Assembly: GCF_040183065.1 (NCBI RefSeq)
Contig: NC_091126.1
Span: 139,599,204-139,663,203, forward strand
Source of the DNA: Periplaneta americana
Taxonomy: Eukaryota; Arthropoda; Insecta; Blattodea; Blattidae
Reading direction: 5' to 3'
DNA: 64,000 nucleotides
Positions 12,201-24,200 of this stretch are shown here, piece after piece. The notes beneath the pieces are model-generated. The model was not told the origin of the DNA. It worked only from the letters and a program-made list of their open reading frames with translations, and did not search any database. Position 1 is the first letter of the stretch. Every line of letters starts with the position of its first letter. Both the position numbers and the translations under genes were made by a program.

Positions 12201-15200
12201 ATAGAGTTCGCGTCCCCGGATAGCGCATAGAATGTACCTCAGATATGACAGTTAATAAAGAAATAAAATTCCTTCCGTGGACCAAACATGCCGGACAAAA
12301 CAGTTTCGTTAGCAATGGTGGAAAACATTTTATTGTTCTTGGGGTTTAACTCGTTCACTGAACCGGAATTTACTATCTACTGTATTTCCCCAAATTCATT
12401 ATGATATTGTCCCATACAATGACCGAAGTTTCATGAGGAAATTTCTTCACTCATGAAGACTCGAACCGGCGCGCATTCCGTACTAAAGTATTGACAGCAT
12501 GAACGATAATTTACAGACCAAAATTATTTCACATTGACAGACGACATGTACAGATCACAATGGAATGAAGGGAACCTAGAGACTTGGAAGTATTATGGGA
12601 TAAGAATAAACGGAGTAAATCTCTTGTATTTACAATAACGCAGTTAATATTATTAGCAAATTTTGTAAATATTTTTGCGTAGGCTACTAAGAAAGAAATG
12701 CTACTCTCTCGTCACCAACCTCTGACAAGTATTGGCGTAGTTCTACAGTATTTATAACGTGCCCTCACAGCAACGAATAAATTGTGAAGAATTTTTATGT
12801 CTGTTAAATTCTCTGGGCATCTGTCTTACTTCAAATAACAACTAGAATCCAATGACATGCGTTGCAATATGTTGACTTCAAGAATAAACATGGTGTGAAG
12901 TATTATCACAGTCTAGTATACTCGTATACAGTCACGAAGCTTGAGTTGTGAGGGTGCTAGGAATAATAGACTGTGCAGGTACTATTTCGCATTGTCTGTA
13001 ATGAGGAGATAGTAGCGATACTAGTCGTTAGCAACTATCCATGGGTGCATATTTACTACGTATTGAGCTTCGCGTCTGTATATACTAGACTGTGGTATTA
13101 TACCAACCATCTGTCCTGGAGAGTTCTCAACGTTCTCGCTGGCGTCTGCCCTGAAAACGTGCAGTTGTGTGGAGTCGCCGGCGCCGAAGGCAACGTACCA
13201 GAAGGTAAAGCAGAGAAAGTCGCTTCCTTTCCCGTCCATCACAGGGGAAACCATTTTCACTTCACTCTGCTGCTGGTTCGTCGTGAAGATGTCGAAAAAA
13301 ATATATCCTTCTGCAAAACAACACCATGTCGTCGTGAGAATACGGAAGTAGTAATAACTAATAACACTAGTTTACTTTGCACTGAAGACAAAACAGAGAT
13401 AGGCCTAATAGAAGAGGAACAACGAGAACACAAAGGGCACAATGTGAGTAGACAAAGGAGGGGAATATAAGGACAACAATGGGAATACAAATAGAGGAAG
13501 CAACATATAAGAAGAAAAAGGGGAATACAAAGAGTACAAGAAAATGCAATGAAAACAATAAGGAGAATATAAGGAGCAACAGGGGAATACAAGGAGTATA
13601 AGGGGCAAAAAAAGAGAAAAGGTGAATACAAAGAGTAGACTACAAGAGGAATGCAAGGAGAACAAGAAAATGCAAGGAAAATAAGGAGAATGCAAGGAGC
13701 ATCAATTCAATGCAAGAAGAATGCAAGGAAAACAAGGAGAATGCAAGGAGCATCAATTCAATGCAAGAGGAATGCAAGGAGAACAAGGAAATTCAAGGAA
13801 AACAAGGAGAATGCAAGGAGCATCAATTCAATGCAAGAAGAATGCAAGGAGAACAAGGACTCTAAATAAAAATTAAAATAAGTATAAGAATAAGCAGTAA
13901 CATGAAGTAATTTTCAAGCATTTATTTATAACAAATTATTACGTTCTATGACGAAATAAACTTGAAACCTTGTTTAGTCAAATGGTTGTGACAGTAAGTA
14001 CAGGCCTAATAAAATACGTTCATGAAATTATTTTCCTTTCTCCTGAAAAATGAATTATAGTTTTGTTGGTTACGTCCTTATTCCAGGGAGGCCTTACTTA
14101 TACACTATTCCAAAAAAAAAGGAAAGAAAGACAAAAAAGAACTAAACGCGTGTTGTGGTGTATCATGTTTTACTCACTGATACTTGTAACAAAGACAGCA
14201 GAGCAGGTTTAGCGTGGCTAAGATTAGGGGCATGGAAGGGTAATAAAATTGTCAACGAAGAAGGGAAGCGTCTTTGTCCGCTTTGCAAAGAAAAAGACTC
14301 CTATAAACATATTTTATTACAGTGTGTCGAATTGGAATATGTACGGAGAAAATATCTACCACCCTCGATGCTAAGTCAGAATAGGAGTTCGCTTGCATGT
14401 CTTGACCTCATGGGGAACAGAGAATAGGAACAAAAGACTGGATTGTTCCTCTTGAAGGTGAGAAAGATTAGAACTTTAGCTGTTGAAGTTTGTGACGCGA
14501 ACTGAGGAAGGGATAATAGTATCCACCCAACTGTACAATTCTATGTCTTTTAGGTTAGGATATATTATACAGATTGTTTAAAAAGTACGGGACATAATTT
14601 CAGTTATGTATTTCCCACATGTAGACAATCAAAATAGTTTATTACAACATGTGTCTGGAAATGCTTCATTTCCGAGTTATGGCCTTCACAACATTGAAAT
14701 TCACCGGAACGTTTTTCTTTCCGCAGGTCGTTGTCTTTACAGAAGATGTTCAAAATGTCCACCTCCTGCTTGAATACAGATCTCACATCGATGTCTTATT
14801 GACCTGCGAACACGATCCCAAACTCCAGGAGTATTTCGTATGTCCTCAGAACATGCCACAATTCGATTCCGAAGGGATTCCAAATCAGGCACCGGAGACG
14901 AATAAACCAATGATTTTAAATGGCCCCACAAGTAGAAATCGAGAGGGTTCAGATCAGGTGAGCGTGGAGGCCAAGCAATTGGGCCACCTCTACCTATCCA
15001 TCGATCAGGAAACCTTCGATCCAAGTACCGGCGAGCCGTACGACTGAAGTGTGCAGGAGCGCCATCATGCAAGAAGTGAATGTGTTGACGATTGATCAGT
15101 GGAGTGTCTTCTAATACATGAGGTATGGTGTTTTCCAGGAAGTTTGTGTACGCCTGCCCCGTAAGTCTGTTTACAAGTACATGGTGTCCAACTAATCGAT

Positions 15201-18200
15201 CACCAATGATACCGGCCCACATGTTGAGGGAGAACCGCACCTGGTGATGAGATGGAACAGTTGCAAGTGGGTTTTCATACGCCCATACATGCTGATTGTG
15301 GAAATTTGTTATGCCATCTCATTGAGCAGCCATACCAATGTGGGATTTCTCAGTCTTTTCGGCAGGTACGACAAGCCGTATCTTCACAGAAGGGTGCGGA
15401 GTGCGAATGTGCGTCTTGAGCGGGCTCTGATGAGACCTGGGGCATCACACATTGGTTTGATAGATGTAAGCCCTATGAGAAGGTATGAATATACGTCACA
15501 TGGCCTGCATCTGAATGGTAGAGGCAAGAGCACCTTTCGGTTCTTATTGCTAATAGCATCAGAGGCAGCCATGTTAAAAAGCAGAGTTGTAATATTCCTG
15601 TGTTAGTTAATGCTAGGGATTCTCCTTTTTTAGGTTAAACCTCCCACCAGTAAGGTGTTTGAAACAAGTTCAACTAAATTGTAAATGCTCTGATGTTTCT
15701 AGTAATGAACACAGTAACTTCACTATTTTTCATCAAAATATTAGGGGATTAAAACAAAAAACTGATGAATTGATCACTTCTTTAGCAACTCAAAATCATA
15801 AACCTCAGATATTATGTATAACTGAACATCATATGAAGCAACAGGAAATACTACAACTGTCTTTACATGGATATGTATTAGGTTCTCATTTCTGTAGACA
15901 TGTCTTCCAAAAAGGGGGTGACTGTATTTTTATCAGAGAGGATCTATTATTTAGTAAAATTGATATATCTGATTTTTGTCTTGAACAAGATATTGAAATC
16001 TGTGGAATACAAATTGGTTATGAGATATCAAATTTAATTATCTTATGTGTTTATAGGGCGCCAATGGGAGATTATAAGAAATTTACAACTAACTTAGATT
16101 CATTATTGAAAAGACTTTATAAACCACATACTGAATTTGTTATCTGTGGTGACATAAACATAGATTATCTATCAGAAAGCTCACGTAAAAGAAAATTAAA
16201 CTCACTTCTTGAAACTTATAATCTTAGTCACACAGTAAGTTTTCCAACCAGAACATAAGCTGGAAGTAGTACTGCCATTGATAATATATTTATAGATAAA
16301 AGTAGATTGAATTCATATTCAACAGTACCATTAGTCAATGGCCTGTCTGATCACGATGCACAAATTCTAAGTGTTTTCAATATGAGTAAAAAATTCCAAA
16401 GTGTTAATCTAAAACTAAAAAGAATTATAAATGCTGAATCTCTTCATCATTTAAATACATGTCTACAAAATGAATCTTGGGAAAATGTATATAATACCGA
16501 TACCATTGATATTAATACTAAATTTAATGCATTTTTCACTACATTTACGAATTATTTCAATGAATGTTTTCCAGTCAAGGTGGTGAAAAAATGTAAAAGT
16601 AAAAACATGTGGATAACTCAGGGAATTAAAATATCATGTGCTAGAAAAAGGAATCTATATTTAATGAGTAGGAATAGTGATGATCCTCATGTTCTTAATT
16701 ACTACAAGAATTACTGTAAAACTTCGACTAAAGTTATAAAAGATGCAAAGAAAATGTATCTGAATGAAAAAATACAAAATTCAAATAATAAGATTAAAAC
16801 TATTTGGGATATTATTAAAAATGAAACTAATCGATATTCAAAGAGTGAAAATATTACTTGCATTAAAACCAATGGTAGTAAAATAGATAACGCAAAATCA
16901 ATTGGAATTCATTTTAACGACTTCTATATAAATATTATTCAGAACTTAAACATTCAAGATTGTGCAGAAGATGCTGCACTTGGTTGCCTAACTGATGCAT
17001 TTAACACTGAGTTTTTAGGTCTCAAATTTATTCCCACTACCGCAGCAGAAATCATGCATGTGATAAAGCAACTGAAAACAAAATATTCCTCTGGATATGA
17101 TGAAATTCCAAGTAAAGTTCTGAAAGCTTGTTCTGAAATATTATCCCATCCGTTAAGCTATCTATGCAATTTGTCAATGCAATGTGGTATTTTTCCTGAA
17201 AGACTCAAATATTCAATAGTAAAACCAATATACAAAAAGGGAGATAAATGTACTATTGCTAATTATAGACCCATATCATTATTAACAACATTTTCAAAAG
17301 TGTTTGAGAAAGTTATGTATAATACATTATATCATTACCTGGAGTCCAACAATATATTAGTTTTAGAACAGTTTGGATTTAGAAAACAAAAATCGACAGA
17401 GAATGCTGCTTTTAGTTTGGTGGATGAAATACTAAATTCATTAAATTCGAAACTACATGTAGGTGGGATTTTTTGTGACTTGGCTAAAGCATTTGTTTGT
17501 GTAGACCATAGTATATTAGTAAAAAAATTGAAGTTTTATGGTATTAAAGATGAGATGTTGGGTTGGTTTACATCGTACTTATCAAATAGAAAACAAAAAG
17601 TAGAAATAAATGTACCAAATAGTCATAAAGTTACTTATTCAGAATTTAGAAATATTAAACATAGTGTTCCGCAGGGGTCAATTTTAGGTCCATTGTTGTT
17701 TCTAGTTTATATTAATGATTTAGCCTTGACCATAAACAATTCATCCCATGTAATTTTATTTGCAGATGATACAAGTGTAATTATTTCAAGCAAACAATAC
17801 GATCATTTTATAAACACTTCTAATACAGTGCAGAATCTAATGAATGAATGGTTCCATGCAAATAAACTAGCACTTAATGTTGATACAACCAGTGCAGTCA
17901 AATTTAGTACATACAATAGTGCTCAGGTTTCCTGCAGTATTCGATTAAATGGAACTCATCTCAAAGAATCTATAAGCACAAAGTTTCTTGGTTTAGAATT
18001 GTATAATCACTTGAACTGGAAAACGCATATATAATGTATTACTCGTAAATTGAGCTCTACCTGTTATGCATTAAGATCCTTATCTACTATTGGTGATATA
18101 AACTTACTTAAAATGTCATACTTTGCATATTTTCACTCTGTAATGAAATATGGATTAATATTCTGGGGTAACTCCTTTGAAGCTAAACACGTTTTCGTTT

Positions 18201-21200
18201 TACAAAAGAAAGCTATAAGAATAATGGCCGGTGTGCATAAAAGCACCTCATGTAAATATATTTTCCGAAACTTAGAAATCTTGACTTTACCTTGTGAATA
18301 CATTCTTTCCCTAATGATGCTGTATATTAAGAACCAAGATAAATTCAGTAGTAATCAAGACATTCATCATTTTAATACAAGACATAAATCAGATCTTCAT
18401 CTACCCTCTGTTAGTCTAAGCTGTTTTAAAAAAGGAGTTCGCTATTCATGTATAACAGTCTTCAATGCACTGCCTAATTATCTTAAAGATTTGAAGAACC
18501 ACGAGAAAAGGTTCAGAAAAGAATTAACCATATTTCTACATACTCATACCTTCTACACAATTGATTAATTGTTTATGCTTGTGAATTGAATTATTCTACT
18601 TAAATGGCATGTACAATTTTATATAGCTCAACTAAAATATGTTTTTATATTGACTTAATCTGTTTACTATGTATTGTATTTTTTGTTTAGCATAACTGAT
18701 GAATTGTATGTACTGTAACTTGAATAGTATACTATATAGGTCAACTGATAAATTGTTTAAGCTTATAAATTGAATTAATCTACTTCATATGAATTGCATA
18801 GCTTAACGAAAATAAGTTTGTAAATTGAACTAATTTGATTGTATATGTTTGTATAGTTTGGCTGATGAATTGTATATGTTCTTAAAATGATTACTAGTCT
18901 GTGTAGCTCTACTTATGAATTGTATATAGACCTACTGTAAATTGAATGGTAATATGTATATGAATTGTTTATGATTATGAATTGAATTAATCTACTTCAT
19001 ATTAATTGCACAAATTTGTATAGCTTAATGAAAGTCTGCTACTTTGTATTGTATATATTTGTATAGTTTTGGCAGATGAATTGTATATGCATTAAATTGA
19101 ATAGTAATCTATATAGCTCTACTGATAAATTGTTTGTGTTTGTAATTTGAAGTAGTTTGCATGATATGTATTATCAATTTCTGTATATCACAACTGGTTG
19201 AATTGTTTATGCCTTAAATTTAATTAACTTACGTGTTTTGTATTATACATATAGCTCAACTTATGAATGATCGTTTGCGATTGTAAATTTAATAATCTGA
19301 TTGGCTATGTATTGTATACTTTTAGTAGAGCCATCGATGTAGCTCAGTCGGCAGACTCGCTGGGCTGCTGATCCGGAGCTGCGTTCGGGCTCGGGTTGGA
19401 TCGTCCTTTGGTCTTTGGTTTCTTCCGAGGTTTTCCCCAGCCATGGGACTGAAGCCGGATGGTCTATGGCGAGTCCTTGGCATCAACCCCTTTGATTTGA
19501 TTACCCCCTTTGATTTGATTACCTGGTTGGGTTTTTCCGAGGTTTCCCCCACCAAAAGGCAAATGCCGGGTAATATTTTGGCGAATCCTCGGACCTCATC
19601 TCATCTCACTACATCTCGCCAAAATGTAAAAAAAATGTAAAAAATTGCACAAAATTGTAAAAATTGTAGAAAATTACTAAATTGTAAAACTATAAAAATT
19701 TGTAAAAATTGTAATTGTAATATTGTAAAATGTTGACTTGTTCCACATCTTAAAGCTTCATTGCTCATGTAAGATCTATGGAATAAAATAAATGAATGAA
19801 ATGAATGAATGAGCTACGCAGGTGGTTTTTTATGTCTATTTGATAATATTTAATATAAACTTATATTAGTTGAAGATTTACCTTAGAATGTCGAATAAAC
19901 CAAATTTAACATGGTAAAACATTAATGCTATGCAGTAGGACTAATAAATATTTACCTGTACCAAAATAAGGTCGTGTATATTTTGCTATAGGCCTAGTGA
20001 TTCATTTTACACATAATGTCACAGCAATGTTCCGATATATTAAATTCGATATTACAAATAACGTGTATGCCCATAAATGTTACGTATGAGAATGAATTCA
20101 TCAATAAGTTTCAGTTCTGTGTACACTTGCATGTGGAATTGTCGTTTAATTCTTTTATCTTGCAAGTTTTTGCAACCAAATGCTATGCACGAAATCACCT
20201 TCTTCAATTTTAAATAGATGTTAGCTTCATATAGCGCAAAAATTAGATCGGAGAACGTAAATTTAAGTTCGCACAAGACCACATAGACAAACTTCACAGG
20301 ACGATATGCTGCAGACAAAGACAACGATACTTCAGTATCTCCTTCCTTGTCTACTTCAGCCCCTGGCGTATTGTGAGACCGCTAGGGTCCGTTACAGTTG
20401 TGAAGCACAGAGTTCAATGATTTCAATAGTCTCTCGATAGTATACATCGAGTTGGAAGCAGTGCTGCTCATCGGAGTGACTACTACCGCGGAGGAATCGG
20501 AGATTACGAATAAAGCTCTCCACCGGTGATCTCCGATACTACCGTAGGTGGAACAGGGGACATATGGAGGGATGCGGGGGTTCGGAGCGAAGCGACAGTT
20601 AGCTCAAGGACGACCGGCGCGTACGGACTGACGGTAGTTGTGAGGGGAATAAAATGGCACCAAATCGGATATCCGTCGCATGGAAATTCTTTAATTTAGT
20701 TGAAGGTAATAATAAAGTCACACACTGTAAACTTTGTGGGCGAATTTACTCTAAGGGTGGTGGAACTTCGAATTTGTTAGACCATTTGAAGCGATCGCAG
20801 AATCGCGAACTTGAAAACAATTACGCAAAACATTTGATACGATTTCTTTTTAAATTGTTTTAGTGCTATTGTTCCCAAACGCTCACAGTCGTGAAAAAGT
20901 CTTGAAATTTCTCTAAAACGTAACTTTCGAGGCAATAAAAAACAAATGAAATATTTACAAGACGACTTGAGTTATATTTTACTGTTAAGAAAACTTGAGT
21001 TATATTTTACTGTTTGGATTAAAATATTTCTGAATGAAACTAAAGAAACATCTGGCAATAATATAATTACAATTATCCTTAAGTTGATATCCACTTATAT
21101 TTTTGTTACAGAGCAGGAATGGCGCGTTTTAGAAGAGGCAGTTCAAATACTGACACCCTTTAACACAATAATCACAATCCTGTCCGGTGAAGAATCTGAA

Positions 21201-24200
21201 TAAATTATGTTGGACAGTAAACTTTATCCCATTGATAGCCCACGTTTCTTTAGTTTCATTTTGAAGCTCCCTTAATATATTTTACGTTAACTAAACCGAT
21301 TAGAATAATAATGTACAAACCCTGTTTGCGATTAAACGAGAGTTTCTAGAAGAATTAAAGTATAAATGTTTAAATTAGCTACTGAAAAGCTTTACTTCTG
21401 CGTTAGTTTTGCAGTTAGATTGAATGTTATTAATTTGATCAATGACAAAACTAATACGGCTTTCCACATATACTATGAATTTCAAAACTAGAAAAAAAAA
21501 TCTGTCAGCTAACGTAGCACTTTAAGCAACACAAAAAAAGAGCCGATGAAAGAGAGAGAGATTAACATAAAAGAGAGATTAAACAACAAATTACAACTTA
21601 TTTTAAAAGATACGCGTACGTCAGCCGACTCGAATCACTATCTGATCCGATTAAAGGAATGCTCAGCGGAAAGTGCATGTCTGCGCCACAGCACATATAC
21701 AACCTGCGCTGCATCAATCGGAGATAACCGGAGGTCTCCGATTGAAAGCGCGCAAACAACCGCTCCGGAGAAAACCTAATCATAAGCAGTACTAGTTGGA
21801 AGTCTTCTAATGAATTTGTCTATGGTACGAAAGTTTAGCAACAGTATAACGTTATCCTAGTGTTCCGAGTAGCATTCATACTATTCGTTCAATGTTACAT
21901 GACCGTTGAGCGCAGATGTCGCCACTGTCGTTGTATACAAGACATCGTCAGTGATTTAGGAGCGCGGGGCATTGAGGGGATCAAATTATTCGTGGAGGGG
22001 GATGAAGCACTCTGCTGAAACATTACATACAAGTTGAGACGATGCGAAGGTATTTATTTCTCCTTCTCTTTGCCCTGAGTCTGTCCGCGACAGAACGGTA
22101 GCTGTTACCCATTATACCTGCACCCCAAGCTGTACACACATGAAAATAAATTAATAAATAAAGTACATACAGCCATACAAATGTTTGACACTTACATGTT
22201 TAAGTACATTTTAGTCCCGTTCTTACAATATTTTCAAATAATAACTAATTAAATTAAGTTTTTTCACCTGCTTATTTAACTACGCTATATCAAATACGAA
22301 GTTATTCAGCGTCGATGGGATTGGACATAGTGAGATGAGGCCGAGGATTCGCCATAGGCTACCTGACATTCGTCTTACTGTTGGGGAAAACCTCAGAAAT
22401 CCTAACCAGGTAGTCAGCCCAAACGGAAATCGAACCCACGCCCAAGAGCAACTCCGGATATAAGGAATGTCAGTTTGCATTATAAAGACAGAGGGAGCGA
22501 AGAGTGCAGGTTGTCCCTTTGTGTATTTTATTGTGCAGGAACTAGAGATGAAAAAAAAACATTTATCTTCTGCCCTCGATAGATTTTTAATGTTACAATT
22601 GAATCGCTTATTTCAAACCAGTCAAACACCAAAACAAGGCATATGCAAACTCAAATGTAACACCTGCAACAACTTCTACACAGGACAGACAGGCAGATTA
22701 CTTCAAACACGTTACAAAGAACACATCACAGCCATAACAAAATTACAAAACACCTCCACATATGCAGAACACATCACAAATGCTAACCACACCTACAGAG
22801 ACATCAACACAGATATGGAAATATTACACATCCAACCAAAATGCCAGAAACTAAACACACTAGAACAATATGAAATATAATGTATAGGTACACAAAAACA
22901 CACCCCAATGAAATTCTCAACACACAACCCAATTTCAGAACATACGCACTCTTTGACTCTACATTACACCACACGAACACACCCTCACAGGAAACAAAAC
23001 AAGAGGCGCCAAGACCAACAACGACCAGTTCTGAGGATAACCCATAATAGGTCGAAACATGTAAACCAGGTACGATAGAATTTAACACAAGAAAGTCTTA
23101 TAATACGTATTCCGAAGTGATACAGTGTTAAAAGTTGTGTAATCAAGATGTATAGAAAAAAGGAGTTAAAGGCGGCATAATGTTCTATGAGGGTATACGT
23201 ACATTTTAGTGCTGAAAACAGTCAAATGCCGTCCTCCTGTAATGGCCAGACATTACGTTGAATTTCGTGTTTATGTTAGAAACCAGTCTAGCGACAGCAC
23301 TTAGCTGGTTTCTGCAGTAAATTGCGGGTAAATTTTGTGTTCATAGTTTTGTGTTTAGCGGAGTGTGCTTGTAATAATAATAATAGACCTATATCGCAGT
23401 GAAATGTCTCAAAATTCAGAAGACGAACCTGTACCAAAAAGGAAACGAGTACTGGTAAATGAAAACACTTATAAGCGTAATACTATCCGCAATGCAAGGG
23501 TAAAAGGAGAAGGCTATGTTTCTTATTCTGGCAGGGAAGTACCTCAGAAAACCAAGCCCGACATTCTCACTTGCAAGTGCAATGCGAAATGTGATTTAAA
23601 CTTTAATCAGGAAGTGATAAATGAAACCTGAAGATATTTTCATTATCTTGAAACTAAAAACTCTCAAGATAGGCCTATCTATATTCAGACTTTGGTTGAG
23701 GTTACTGAAGTTAAGCGTATACGTAAAAGACAAGGTCCAGAGCAAGAGTTAGGCAATGAAAATGTTAAGGAAAGCACTTTTAAAAGATCTCACTCTTACA
23801 TTATAATTTAAGGACTGGTGGTGTACTGAAACATGTTTGCAAGAATATGTTTATGAAAATCCGTGGTATTTCGTATAACAGATTAGGGAAAATTTGTCAG
23901 TTATTGCTTGAAAATACTACCCCTAAAGACATTATACATTTCCTTAAAAAAATGTGAGTTTTATAACAAAATACTAAATAATTCGAGAATTATGCCATAA
24001 AAATGCGTTTGCACCACTCGTTTATTGCAGAAACCAGTTAAGTGAAAAATTTTTGTATATTTTTATACCTAAGTTAAAACGCACAAAATAATTTTTTTTA
24101 GATAAAAGGTATTGAAATATGTACTACTTTGAGCAAAAAATGTTAAAACCACTACCAAACCATTTAGTCTGATGCTAGACAGTTCTTTTTTATTTTCCCA

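Larger units (their letters stand above)
10325..13107 (-). other. MAM gene intron, 2.8 kb
   Basis: Contains a SINE (10398-10617) and the 137-bp tRNA-like hairpin (11351-11487). The rest (10640-11345 and 11490-13100) is AT-rich with no recognisable gene. An ORF at 10938-11306 has no family features. Confidence 0.8.
15327..19811 (+). mobile_element. Non-LTR retrotransposon (CR1/L2/jockey-type LINE), 5'-truncated
   Basis: Order: C-terminal part of an ORF1 with SGNH-hydrolase-like motifs (15327-15572), endonuclease plus reverse-transcriptase ORF2 (about 15659-18568), a repeat-rich 3' UTR (18569-19330), an embedded tRNA-like SINE (19333-19640), and a tail ending in AATAAATGAATGAAATGAATG at about 19811. 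The 5' end abuts the broken mariner transposase. ORF2 has only two in-frame stops and no frameshift, so the copy is fairly young. Confidence 0.85.

Noticed and set aside
13257..13695. Several overlapping minus-strand ORFs rich in Leu, Phe, Ser
   Set aside because: Products of the purine-rich minisatellite read on the pyrimidine strand.
18600..19330. Regularly spaced repeats that could suggest a CRISPR-like array
   Set aside because: Units are contiguous and degenerate without unique spacers, and lie in a LINE 3' UTR of a eukaryotic genome.
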